From the NCBI RefSeq assembly GCF_023509525.1, contig NZ_JAKNCJ010000014.1:1-34886 (forward strand): 34,886 nucleotides of DNA, read 5' to 3'. The translations under genes were made by a program, and so were the position numbers. Positions within the stretch are counted from its first letter, which is position 1, and every line of letters starts with the position of its first letter. This DNA comes from Brachybacterium equifaecis. Its GTDB lineage: Bacteria; Actinomycetota; Actinomycetes; Actinomycetales; Dermabacteraceae. Below the pieces are notes generated by a model, which saw nothing but the letters and a program-made list of their open reading frames with translations, did no database searches and was not told the DNA's origin. This document shows positions 1 through 7,100 of the stretch, piece after piece.

Positions 1-1045
1 GGTGCCGGCGGTGTAGGCGGTGCCCGACGGGAGAGCGTTGCCCTGCTCGTTCAGCGGGGTGGCGATGGTCGCGATCCCGCCCTGCTTCACGTTGCCGGCC
101 TGGTAGACCGGCTGCACTCCGTCGGCGGTGGGAGCGGTGGGCTCCACGACCACGTCGGCCGCGGTCACGGAGACCTGGGCAGTGACGTTGTCCACCGAGC
201 CGTCGGCGTAGGTCACGACCACGGGGACGGTGTAGGAGCCGACCTCGAGGTCCGTCCCGGGCGCCAGCGAGATGGAGCCGTCGGTGTTGACCGTGGCCCA
301 CGCGGGGGCGCCGGTGCCGGCGGTGTAGGCGGTGCCCGACGGGAGAGCGTTGCCCTGCTCGTTCAGCGGGGTGGCGATGGTCGCGATCCCGCCCTGCTTC
401 ACGTTGCCGGCCTGGTAGACCGGCTGCACTCCGTCAGCCGTGGGAGCAGTGGGCTCGACGATGACCTCGGCCTCGGCGACGGTCACGGGCACGCGGACCG
501 TGTCGGTGGAGCCATCGGCGTAGGTGACCGTCACGGGCACGGTGTAGTCGCCGACTGCGACATCGACGGCCGGAGCCAGACCGATCGACCCGTCCGCGTT
601 GACCGTGGCCCACGCGGGGGTCTCGGCGCCGGCGGTGTAGCTCGTGCCCGAGGGCAGAGCGGTGCCCTGCTCGTCCAGCGGGGTGGCGATGGTCGCGGTC
701 TCGCCCTGGCGGACGTTGCCCGCCTGGTAGACGGGCTCGATGCCGTCAGCGGTGGGCGGCACGGCCACGTCGGCCGGAGCGATCGTCACGGGGACGTTCA
801 CGGTCTCGGAGGTGCCGTCGGGGTAGGTGACCAGGACGGGGACCTGGACGACGCCGGCGGGCACGTCAGCGCCCGGGGCAGCCGTCACGGAGCCGTCCTC
901 GTTCACGGTCGCCCAGCCGGGGATGCCCTCGCCGGGAGCGTAGACCGTGCCCGCGGGCAGGTCGGAGCCATCGGCGTTCTTCGGGCTCGCCGAGGTGGCG
1001 GTCTCGCCGGCCTTCACCGACAGGCCCGGGTAGACCGGGGTGTTG
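1..1045 (-). repeat. Tandem Rib-like coding repeats, 312/312/303 bp
   Basis: These units lie inside the GH64 gene. The same point of the unit recurs at 4, 316, 628 and 931, giving periods of 312, 312 and 303 bp (104, 104 and 101 aa). Positions 1-123 and 313-435 are identical base for base and then diverge, which suggests recent exchange or duplication between neighbouring units. Copy number could vary between strains and could be collapsed in short-read assemblies. Confidence 0.9.
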
Positions 1046-2454
1046 TCGTCGGCGTCGGTGGTGACGGGGGTCGTGGTGTCGCCGGGCGTTGCGCCCGTGC
1101 CGTCGTTGCCCTCGACGCGGTTCAGCACGAAGATCCAGGCGTGCGTGGGGTTCATCGACTGGATGAGCGATTCGTGTCCGGCCACGTCGTCGAAGGCGAA
1201 GCCGTAGCTCTTGCCCTCGAGCATGTTGTCGTGGATGGCCTTCGAGTAGTAGTTGAAGCGACCCTCGTTGATGTCGTTCGCCTGGTAGTACAGAGCATCG
1301 TCAGCGACAGGGGAGACGGCCGAGGTGCCGAGCACGCCGCGGTTGAAGTCGGCGCACAGCGAGCGGACGATCGTGCCCTGGTCGTACATGGTCTCGATGT
1401 TCCCCGTGGGCTGCGGAGCAGCGTTGAGCGCCCCATCGCAGCCCCAGACATCGGAGGTCGAAGGCTTCTTGACCGTGTACGTCGCACCGTCGCCGGCGTT
1501 GCCGGGCTGGTGCTTGGTGAAGACGAAGTCGCCGCTGGCGTTGACCTGGCCGGTGTAGGAGAGCTCGGGGGCCTCCACGATCGGACGGATGGTCAGGGTC
1601 TCGTTCTGGTACTTCGTCCAGACGTTGTCGATGTAGGGATCGAGGTACGTCTGGCGCTCCGGAGTGGTGTTCACCAGGTGCGACGGGTTCACGACGCGCG
1701 CATCGCTCGTGCCCGCGTAGATGGTGGATCCCTCGAAGCCGGGGATGGTGTCCAGGTAGGCGGAGACCTTCTCGAAGCCCTGGGGGTTCATGCCGCCGTT
1801 CTGGACCTTGCCGTCAGGACCGATGGCCGAGACGACCGCGGGGGACTGCAGCGAGTCGACCTGTGTCGAGTTCATGAAGAGCTCGGGGAAGTACGAAGCC
1901 TCCACCCAGTCGAAGTCGTGGCCGGAAGTTGCGGCATCGCCGACGTTCCACGGCACGGGCTGGACAGTGCCGGTGGGCAGGCCGTCGCGGTCGACGATCT
2001 TGAAGTCGAGAGGCTCGCCGAAGCTGTAGTACACACGACCCGAGAACCCGTACGGCATGACGAAGTCGACCGACTCGCCGGGCGGGACGACGAAGTTCGA
2101 GGGAGTCGCGTCGACGGGGGTCTTGCCGACGCCCTGCGTCCAGGCGTGGAAGGTTCCGTCCCGGTCGAAGTAGCCCTCGGTCACCTTCTGCTGCGGCTCA
2201 GTCCCCAGGGTTCCGATGATCGAGACGTACATCGGAACGTTCTTGTCCGAGTCGTTCGTGATGGTGGTGGGCAGCGGCGCCTTGGTCGGGACGGTGTTGT
2301 CGGCTGCAGCCGACGAGACACCATCGACCTGCGGGGCCGCCATCGCTGCGCCCGTGCCGCCGCCGAGCGCGGCGCCGGCGAGGATCGACGCTGCAAGGGT
2401 CGAGTAGGTGAGTCGCGCGAGGCGAGCTCGCGTGCAAGCGGGGGAGTTGCTCAC
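1..2454 (-). CDS. Secreted GH64 beta-1,3-glucanase with C-terminal Rib-like repeats (3' end outside window)
   Basis: The frame is open for 818 codons and leaves the window, so the C-terminus and any cell-wall anchor are not visible. I chose the GTG at 2454 because AAGGA lies 6 nt upstream and a signal peptide follows directly (Arg-rich start, hydrophobic core, AMA-A cleavage near residue 42). Residues about 45-440 look like glycoside hydrolase family 64 (laminaripentaose-type beta-1,3-glucanase): a WVEAS motif, a TQVD motif 15 residues later (E185 and D200, candidate catalytic acids by family analogy), and the FNYYSKAIHDN...YGFAFDDVAGHES block near the domain end. After a Thr-rich linker, from about residue 471, come Rib/alpha-like units of 101-104 aa with TVNxDGS and VTYxDGS signatures. 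It probably acts outside the cell on beta-1,3-glucan, with the repeats as a stalk. No partner gene is visible. Confidence 0.85.
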   Translation of the reverse strand, partial: MSNSPACTRARLARLTYSTLAASILAGAALGGGTGAAMAAPQVDGVSSAAADNTVPTKAPLPTTITNDSDKNVPMYVSIIGTLGTEPQQKVTEGYFDRDGTFHAWTQGVGKTPVDATPSNFVVPPGESVDFVMPYGFSGRVYYSFGEPLDFKIVDRDGLPTGTVQPVPWNVGDAATSGHDFDWVEASYFPELFMNSTQVDSLQSPAVVSAIGPDGKVQNGGMNPQGFEKVSAYLDTIPGFEGSTIYAGTSDARVVNPSHLVNTTPERQTYLDPYIDNVWTKYQNETLTIRPIVEAPELSYTGQVNASGDFVFTKHQPGNAGDGATYTVKKPSTSDVWGCDGALNAAPQPTGNIETMYDQGTIVRSLCADFNRGVLGTSAVSPVADDALYYQANDINEGRFNYYSKAIHDNMLEGKSYGFAFDDVAGHESLIQSMNPTHAWIFVLNRVEGNDGTGATPGDTTTPVTTDADDNTPVYPGLSVKAGETATSASPKNADGSDLPAGTVYAPGEGIPGWATVNEDGSVTAAPGADVPAGVVQVPVLVTYPDGTSETVNVPVTIAPADVAVPPTADGIEPVYQAGNVRQGETATIATPLDEQGTALPSGTSYTAGAETPAWATVNADGSIGLAPAVDVAVGDYTVPVTVTYADGSTDTVRVPVTVAEAEVIVEPTAPTADGVQPVYQAGNVKQGGIATIATPLNEQGNALPSGTAYTAGTGAPAWATVNTDGSISLAPGTDLEVGSYTVPVVVTYADGSVDNVTAQVSVTAADVVVEPTAPTADGVQPVYQAGNVKQGGIATIATPLNEQGNALPSGTAYTAGT

Positions 2455-2674
2455 TGGAGATCCTTCGTGAAGTCGATTGCGGGCGTACAGGTCGAGCTCG
2501 GAAGAGTGCCCGCGACTGCCTCCTCTCGGGACCATGCGCACTTCTTCGGCCCTCCAGTGACGTGGGGGTTTCGATCTCTGCTCGCCGTGAGGGATCGCTC
2601 TGTTCTGTGTGCGATCCCGCGTACTTCGGGCGAGCTCCATACGAGGTCATCGACTGCGGCACATAGGCCTGCAC

Positions 2675-2692
2675 GACCCCGGTTCAGGGGTC
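2675..2692 (+). promoter_or_regulatory. Hairpin upstream of nrdH
   Basis: A perfect 6-bp stem (GACCCC/GGGGTC) with loop GGTTCA ends about 31 nt before the nrdH start. It could be an operator, a leader structure, or the end of an upstream transcript. There is no T-run after it, so a simple intrinsic terminator is not well supported. Confidence 0.35.
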
Positions 2693-2723
2693 TTCGCCTA
2701 CCGAACGCAGGAGGATCCCCGCC

Positions 2724-3008
2724 ATGACGATCACCGCCGCATCCGCCACCGCCCAGCAGACCGCCCAGGTCACCGTCTACTCGAAGCCCGCGTGCGTGCA
2801 GTGCGTCGCGACGAAGCGGAAGATGGGCAAGCTCGCCATCGAGCACGACACCATCGACCTCACGCAGGACGAGGTGAGCATGGACCTGGTCCAGGCGCTC
2901 GGCTACGTGCAGGCGCCCGTCGTGGTGGTCCGCGACATGGCCGGCGAGGTCCTCGCGCACTGGTCGGGCTTCAATCCGGACCGGATCAAGGAGCTCGCCG
3001 CCGCCTGA
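2724..3008 (+). CDS. nrdH: NrdH-like glutaredoxin/redoxin
   Basis: This is a 94-aa thioredoxin-fold protein. After a 14-residue Thr/Ala-rich extension come VTVYSKPACVQC, with the redox pair C24-x-x-C27, and the NrdH-type C-terminal motif HWSGFNPDRI. NrdH proteins deliver electrons to class Ib ribonucleotide reductase. No nrdE, nrdF or nrdI is adjacent, which fits an orphan copy carried by a phage-like element that boosts dNTP supply. An AGGAGG sequence 11 nt upstream supports the ATG. It is co-directional with the HTH gene that follows after 61 nt and opposite to the GH64 gene behind it. Confidence 0.88.
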   Translation: MTITAASATAQQTAQVTVYSKPACVQCVATKRKMGKLAIEHDTIDLTQDEVSMDLVQALGYVQAPVVVVRDMAGEVLAHWSGFNPDRIKELAAA

Positions 3009-3057
3009 CCTCGAGGGCCGGCAAGCCCGTCTCGCACACAGCCCGGCGTAGCGCAGC

Positions 3058-3063
3058 TACCGT
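3058..3063 (+). promoter_or_regulatory. Probable -10 box for leaderless HTH gene
   Basis: TACCGT matches the actinobacterial TANNNT -10 element and sits 6 nt before the ATG at 3070. There is no Shine-Dalgarno sequence in between. Transcription starting at the start codon (leaderless mRNA) is the simplest reading. I see no clear -35. Confidence 0.5.
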
Positions 3064-3069
3064 GGCCCC

Positions 3070-3705
3070 ATGCCCCGCCCGCTTACCCCTGAGGCCCGCT
3101 CCCGCATCGCGGCCGACGCGGCATCCCGCTACGCCGCGGGCGAGACGTGGGCGCAGATCGCCGGCGACTACAGCCTGAGCGCTGAGCACGTGCGCCGTCT
3201 CGCGCGCACGACCGGGATTGCATTCCGGAAGTGGGGTGCGCGGCCGGCCGCAGATCCCGCCGAGGTGATCCGCCTGCGAGAAGCCAGCGCCACGATCCCC
3301 GAGATCGCCCGGGAGCTGGAGGTCTCGCAGACGGCGGTGCGTACCGCCCTCGAGCGCACGCAGGGTCTCTCCTCCACGCGCTACCCGCTGCTCAGCGATG
3401 CACGGGATGCGACCGGCGCCGAGCTCGCGCTTCTCACCGCCCTGTATGAGGCATGCCCTCTGGGGCAGCGCGAAGGTCACCGCGTCACCGGCAGCTCGGA
3501 AGGCCGCGATCTCGCCGAGGAGTGTCGGCGCATCGTCGCAGCGGGCGTCCCGATGCAGCGCCTCAGCGTCCAGCTCGGGCGCTCGCCCACCTGGGTGCAC
3601 TGGCTGCTCGGCCGGCACGACCTCCGGCCCGACACGCGGACCGCCCGGTCGACGTCGAGTGCCGGGCGAGAATCTCGATCAGGCGGCGTGCGCCCGCTCT
3701 CCTGA
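3070..3705 (+). CDS. Multi-helix-turn-helix protein, putative element regulator
   Basis: The 211-aa product has at least three segments that read as helix-turn-helix units. One is near residues 15-48 (AAGETWAQIAGDYSLSAEHV), one near 58-90 (ATIPEIARELEVSQTAV) and one near 155-180 (PMQRLSVQLGRSPTWV). This resembles Hin/resolvase-type or sigma-region-4-like DNA-binding arrays without a catalytic domain. A role as transcription regulator of the surrounding element is inferred from its place opposite the methylase operon. The tail is Arg/Ser-rich. Its last 27 nt overlap the 3' end of the convergent adenine methylase gene. I do not recognise a named family. Confidence 0.7.
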   Translation: MPRPLTPEARSRIAADAASRYAAGETWAQIAGDYSLSAEHVRRLARTTGIAFRKWGARPAADPAEVIRLREASATIPEIARELEVSQTAVRTALERTQGLSSTRYPLLSDARDATGAELALLTALYEACPLGQREGHRVTGSSEGRDLAEECRRIVAAGVPMQRLSVQLGRSPTWVHWLLGRHDLRPDTRTARSTSSAGRESRSGGVRPLS

Positions 3706-4638
3706 TCCGCCGTCCTGGACGAGCGTCATCAAGCCCTTGCCGAGCGGGTTCCCGGCTTCGCGGGTCATGCCCAGCGGCAGGACCAGGTACTCGGAGCCGA
3801 CGCGGGAGCGGCCGGTGGTCTGCGGCGCCGCGAACTCCCACACCTCCGCCTCCGGGTACAGACTCAGAACGTCCGGATGGACGTCGTAGGTGAGCGCCCA
3901 GGCGCACGGCAGGCCGTGGATCGCCGCGGCGAGACGCTCATGGCCGGCCCGGTCGAGCCCGTGGGCGTACAGACGATCGCCGACGCCGATGTACGGCGGA
4001 TCCGCGAAGACGAAGACCTCCTCGCCGAAGCCGGAGTCCGGCAGGTCCTCGAGGTAGGAGATCCCGTCGCCGGCGAACACCTTGAATCGGCTGCCGTGCT
4101 CGCGGATGCGGCGGATGCGCTGCGCGAGCGCGGAGCCGTTCCAGCGGGAGGAAACGATGTCCCTGCCGGACTGTGCCTTCCCGCCGATCGGCCCAACGTT
4201 GCCGATGACCATTCCCGAGCGCGAGCAGCGGTTCAGGACGAACGCCGCCCAGCCGAGCTCGAACAAGTCATGCCCGTCGGCGCCGGCCACGAGCGCATCC
4301 ACCACCCGCTCCCGGGCCGCCCAGAACGCCGGCAGTCCCGGCACGGTCTCCTCGACCCGGCGGGCGAAGCGCTCCGCGTCGTCCCCGGTAATCTCCAGCC
4401 AGAACGCCGCGAGCGCAGGGTTCGCCTCCACGATCCACGCCTCCGGCAACCCATGGGACTCGAGCGCCGCGAGCGCGGCCCCGGCCCCGCCTCCGAAGGG
4501 CTCCAGCCAGACCTCGACCGGCAGACCGAGCAGCCCCTGGCTGCCCCAGAACGCCTCGGCCAGCCACGGCGCCATGCGAGCCTTGCCGCCGGGGTAGCGC
4601 AGGGGCGAGAGGTAGCGGGGAGCAGGGGAGCCAGTCAT
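3679..4638 (-). CDS. D12-class DNA N6-adenine methyltransferase
   Basis: This 319-aa enzyme should transfer a methyl group from S-adenosylmethionine to adenine in DNA. The N-terminal RYPGGKARM (about residues 15-23) and PFGGGAGAAL (about 47-56) match the SAM-binding motifs of the Dam/D12 family. DPPY at residues 213-216 is the catalytic motif IV, and SRVGSEYLVL lies near the end. The ATG at 4638 overlaps the stop of the upstream beta-barrel-like gene by 4 nt (ATGA), so translation is probably coupled. Longer upstream extensions of the frame are in the wrong register with that gene. No cognate endonuclease is nearby, so it looks like an orphan phage or element methylase that could protect element DNA or mark it for regulation. 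The target sequence cannot be read from the gene. Confidence 0.88.
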   Translation of the reverse strand: MTGSPAPRYLSPLRYPGGKARMAPWLAEAFWGSQGLLGLPVEVWLEPFGGGAGAALAALESHGLPEAWIVEANPALAAFWLEITGDDAERFARRVEETVPGLPAFWAARERVVDALVAGADGHDLFELGWAAFVLNRCSRSGMVIGNVGPIGGKAQSGRDIVSSRWNGSALAQRIRRIREHGSRFKVFAGDGISYLEDLPDSGFGEEVFVFADPPYIGVGDRLYAHGLDRAGHERLAAAIHGLPCAWALTYDVHPDVLSLYPEAEVWEFAAPQTTGRSRVGSEYLVLPLGMTREAGNPLGKGLMTLVQDGGSGERAHAA

Positions 4639-5063
4639 CGCTTCGGGGTGACGGCCTCGAGGTCGGCGATGATCCGCTCGCAGGTCTCGGAACTGAGATA
4701 GTTCAGCCAGCCCGCGCTGCCCCAGCCCGGCGCAGCGTCGACCGCGGCCTTGAGGCGCTTCATTCCCTCGAGACGGACCTTCTCGGCCTCCCATCCCTCG
4801 GGGGTCCAGATCTGCATGGCGTCGTCGCCGAAACCTCCGGGTGTCCGGTTCGTCGCGATGTCGAACATGACGAAGGGGAAGGCATCGGGCTTCATGCCGT
4901 AGATGTCGGCGGTGCCGCGAAGGCGCTCGAGCTGGTCGATGGAGGCGGCGTGCACGTACCTGCGGCCGACCTTGGAGACGATTCCGGAGCGGACATCGGC
5001 GTCGCCGAAGTTCTTGGACACGATGAGAACCTGCTGGCCGACGGTGTATTTCTCGTTGCTCAT
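4635..5063 (-). CDS. Small beta-barrel-like protein, paralogue 1
   Basis: This 142-aa protein begins with VGQQVLIVSKNF...RSGIVSKVGRRYVHAA, a short strand-rich segment like the beta-barrel (KOW/SH3-like) proteins seen in actinophages. A Trp-rich middle (MQIWTPEGWEAEKVRLEGMKRLKAAV) and a helical tail follow. It is a paralogue of the protein at 6318-6644: the two share GxVSKVGRxYxxAA and xWxPExWEAE. Both are preceded by the same promoter-like motif exactly 7 nt before the ATG. There is no normal Shine-Dalgarno sequence, so a leaderless transcript is likely. Its stop overlaps the methylase start. No function is known to me; nucleic-acid or protein binding is a guess. Confidence 0.75.
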   Translation of the reverse strand: MSNEKYTVGQQVLIVSKNFGDADVRSGIVSKVGRRYVHAASIDQLERLRGTADIYGMKPDAFPFVMFDIATNRTPGGFGDDAMQIWTPEGWEAEKVRLEGMKRLKAAVDAAPGWGSAGWLNYLSSETCERIIADLEAVTPKR

Positions 5064-5098
5064 GCCTCGGGATGTACCGCGCCCGCCGGTCTCAGTCC
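5064..5098 (-). promoter_or_regulatory. Bipartite leaderless promoter-like motif, site 1
   Basis: On the minus strand GGACTGA (5092-5098), a 14-bp spacer, GTACATC (5071-5077) and 7 nt lead to the ATG at 5063. The same geometry occurs before the genes starting at 6644, 8603 and 9079. The GTACATC block sits where a -10 element would be for transcription starting at the ATG. Confidence 0.65.
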
Positions 5099-5124
5099 GC
5101 TCCCGTTCTGCGCGAGTCCCAGGC

Positions 5125-5679
5125 TCAGATCGGAGCGCCTGCCGCTCCGCCACGGTAGGCGCGGTCGGTCTTGATCGCGGTGCGCGCGACCATGTGCAGC
5201 AGGTCCGCCGCCATGGGCTCGGCCGGCCGGGGAGCCGCGGGCACCACTGCCCGGAGCCTCGCCGTGCCGGCGAGCAGGCCCCATCCCGCCGGCAGCTCGC
5301 CCGGCGCGACGATGCGCGGATCGGGCACGACGAGCCACCAGTGTGTGCAGTAGCGGCCCCAGGCGTGGGACTTCCAGCGCGAGGCGAACTCGGGATGGTG
5401 CGTGGCGAGCTCACGCAGCCAGTCGGCGCGGGACACCTTCACCTCGAAGCCGTGCACGTCGCGATCGTGGTAGCCGTGATCCGGGTCGTCCTTGCGCTCG
5501 GACCATGGCGCTGCGTGTTCGTCCAGAGCGATCGCATCGGCCTCTCGTGTGCTCGAGAGCGCGCGCACGTGCTCGGCGTAGACCCAGCGCGGCAGGCCGG
5601 CGGCGTTGTCCTTGGCGAGGCGCCGATGCAGGAGCGCGAGCATCGAGGACTCGGTGGATGCGACGGGAGCAGTGGTCAT
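5125..5679 (-). CDS. MmcB-like / PD-(D/E)XK-type protein
   Basis: This 184-aa protein has the pattern READAIALD, then HGFEVKVSRADWLREL, then YCTHWWLVVPDPRIVAPGELPAGWGLL. That order is typical of MmcB-family DNA-repair-associated proteins, which have a PD-(D/E)XK nuclease-like fold. The ExK (FEVK) and the preceding Asp are present, so nuclease-type metal binding is possible. The C-terminus has a helical MAADLLHMVARTAIK segment. The ATG at 5679 overlaps the stop of the upstream gene (ATGA), so I set the start there rather than at longer in-frame extensions. Such proteins are common in actinophages and mobile islands. Its substrate is unknown, and a role in element DNA processing is inferred. 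Confidence 0.72.
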   Translation of the reverse strand: MTTAPVASTESSMLALLHRRLAKDNAAGLPRWVYAEHVRALSSTREADAIALDEHAAPWSERKDDPDHGYHDRDVHGFEVKVSRADWLRELATHHPEFASRWKSHAWGRYCTHWWLVVPDPRIVAPGELPAGWGLLAGTARLRAVVPAAPRPAEPMAADLLHMVARTAIKTDRAYRGGAAGAPI

Positions 5680-6278
5680 CCGAGCGGGCTCGAAGTTCGC
5701 TCGGCGGTTCCCTCTACGGTGACGGGCGTGCCTCGCATGATCTGCGCCTGGCCGGTGTTGAGGAGCTCCGCGAGCTCCCAGTCGCTGAGCTGCTCGTCCT
5801 GCTCGAAGATCCAGACGTCCCCATCGGGGTTCTGGACGCGGGCGCCGGGGCGGCCGTAGCGCAGAGCGAACTGTTCGCGCTCCACGTCTTCGCGGGTCCA
5901 TGGGCGGCTGCGCAGGAGCGTCTCGCGCTCGGCAGTCTCGAGGGCGAGGCGCAGCTCATGCAGGGCAGTGGCGACGCGATCGCTCGCGAGGTGGTACATC
6001 ACGCCGATGACGGACGCGCTCTCACCGATCCCCATCCCTACGCCACCCTCGCTGAGGCTGACGGCGAACTGGAAGTGATGATTCAGCTGGACGAGCACGA
6101 CGGTCTCGCCGAGCTGCCAGGTGAACTCGATCCACCCCTGGGGCGCGAGTGTGATGCGAGGCGCCGGTCGTCCGGCCTTCGCGAGCGCATCGAGCAGTTC
6201 CTGCGCGCGCTGGAGCATGGGCGCGCTCGGCGGGTTCAGACTCTGTGCCATGGCGATGAGGCTGGGGTGTGCGGTCAT
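5676..6278 (-). CDS. Hypothetical phage-like protein
   Basis: This 200-aa protein is of no family I recognise. The first 60 residues are helical and Ala/Leu-rich with PRITLAPQGWIEFTWQLGETVVLVQLNHHFQFAVS, probably an alpha-beta segment. A long helix (ALHELRLALETAERETLLRSRPWTREDVEREQ) follows, then YGRPGARVQNPDGDVWIFEQDEQLSDWELAELLNTGQAQ, which has the look of a small adaptor domain. No signal peptide or membrane segment is visible. GGAGGAG 4 nt before the ATG at 6278 supports the start, so unlike its neighbours it is translated from a led mRNA. It lies 39 nt after the upstream beta-barrel-like gene and overlaps the MmcB-like gene by 4 nt, so the three probably form one transcript. Confidence 0.68.
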   Translation of the reverse strand: MTAHPSLIAMAQSLNPPSAPMLQRAQELLDALAKAGRPAPRITLAPQGWIEFTWQLGETVVLVQLNHHFQFAVSLSEGGVGMGIGESASVIGVMYHLASDRVATALHELRLALETAERETLLRSRPWTREDVEREQFALRYGRPGARVQNPDGDVWIFEQDEQLSDWELAELLNTGQAQIMRGTPVTVEGTAERTSSPLG

Positions 6279-6317
6279 GGGGCTCCTCCGGGAGATGACG
6301 GCGAGGAAGGGGGCAGG

Positions 6318-6644
6318 TCAGGGCCTGCCGGTGATGTTGCGCGCCTGCGCCTGGCTGGCCGACTCGGCCTCCCACTCCTCGGGATCCCAGACCTCGGTGG
6401 TGTACCCCGGGGAGCTGCCCACCAGGCTCCGATCATGGAGCGAGAACTGAAGGAAGGGCCAGGCGGTCGGGTTCGTCTCGGCCGGATTCTCATGCCAGTA
6501 GTGGCTCTCGATCGTCGCCAGGGGAGCCGCGTAGAGGTACTTGCGGCCGACCTTGGAGACGACCCCGGGGCGGGCGACAAGGCTGTCGGGTCGTCCCTCG
6601 ACGAGGGTGACGGGCTTGCCGACGGCGAAGGGATGCTTGCTCAT
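6318..6644 (-). CDS. Small beta-barrel-like protein, paralogue 2
   Basis: This 108-aa protein is a paralogue of the product at 4635-5063. It has VGKPVTLVEG...RPGVVSKVGRKYLYAA in the first 40 residues and VWDPEEWEAES near the C-terminus. The sequence similarity between the two loci continues upstream through the promoter motif and its spacer, pointing to duplication of a promoter-gene unit. The start at 6644 is set by the 7-nt distance to the GGACATC block; no Shine-Dalgarno sequence is visible. It heads the likely transcript containing 5676-6278 and 5125-5679. Function unknown. Confidence 0.72.
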   Translation of the reverse strand: MSKHPFAVGKPVTLVEGRPDSLVARPGVVSKVGRKYLYAAPLATIESHYWHENPAETNPTAWPFLQFSLHDRSLVGSSPGYTTEVWDPEEWEAESASQAQARNITGRP

Positions 6645-6679
6645 GCCTTGTGATGTCCCGCGTCCGCCGGTCTCAGTCC
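6645..6679 (-). promoter_or_regulatory. Bipartite leaderless promoter-like motif, site 2
   Basis: GGACTGA (6673-6679), 14 bp, GGACATC (6652-6658) and 7 nt precede the ATG at 6644. The upstream gene's TGA stop (6673-6675) is part of the GGACTGA block. The spacer is nearly identical to that of site 1. Confidence 0.65.
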
Positions 6680-6940
6680 GAGCCCGGTCCGCTGGTGATC
6701 ATGAGCCGCGGCGTGCCGCCCGACTCGATCGCGCCGGTGAGCTCGCCGCCGATCTGCTCGGCGACCGTGCGCCCGGTGCCGGGGACGACCGTGTACGGCA
6801 GGAAGGCCTCCTCGAAGGCGACGATGCCCGACTCGACCGCCTCGAGGAGCGCCTTCACCAGCAGCGCGAGCGCCCGCCACTTCTGCCGGCAGGCCTGCTC
6901 CCACTCCTTCTCCTCGGCCGCCGGGGGTTCGGGGGTTGCC

Positions 6941-7100
6941 GCGCTCCGGGGTGTGCTTGAATCCTCCCCCGGCTGAACCCGGGGGATTCCTGGTTCACGC
7001 TGCCTGGAGTCCCGTTGAGGATCCGAGGTCGCGATCAGCACCAGCAGGGCGGAAACCAGCCCTGGCGACCATGACGGTCGCGCTGTTCTTGTCTCGAGGA
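6941..7100 (-). ncRNA. Predicted reRNA (omega RNA) of TnpB with 16-nt guide
   Basis: By family rule the guide RNA covers the 3' end of tnpB and the right end, then reads into flanking DNA. On the minus strand the scaffold would end with the hairpin at 6966-6985 and TTCAA at the element edge. The guide would start at 6956 as GCACACCCCGGAGCGC. The 5' limit near 7100 is only an estimate. No transcript evidence is available. Confidence 0.45.
6966..6985 (-). repeat. Right-end subterminal hairpin of TnpB element
   Basis: A perfect 7-bp stem (CCCCCGG/CCGGGGG) around a 6-nt loop, 9 bp inside the proposed right end. The same sequence with one stem change recurs at 8409-8428 at the left end, in direct orientation. 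Confidence 0.7.

Noticed and set aside
1..930. Regular repeats that could suggest a CRISPR array
   Set aside because: Units are about 310 bp, in frame and coding for Rib-like domains; there are no short repeats with unique spacers and no cas genes.
2461..2723. Possible left attachment site of the tRNA(CAU) element
   Set aside because: No stretch matching the tRNA 3' end could be found there by eye.
1141..2727. 528-codon plus-strand frame opposite the GH64 gene
   Set aside because: The minus strand encodes a signal peptide and recognisable GH64 motifs; the plus frame has no ribosome-binding site or domain.
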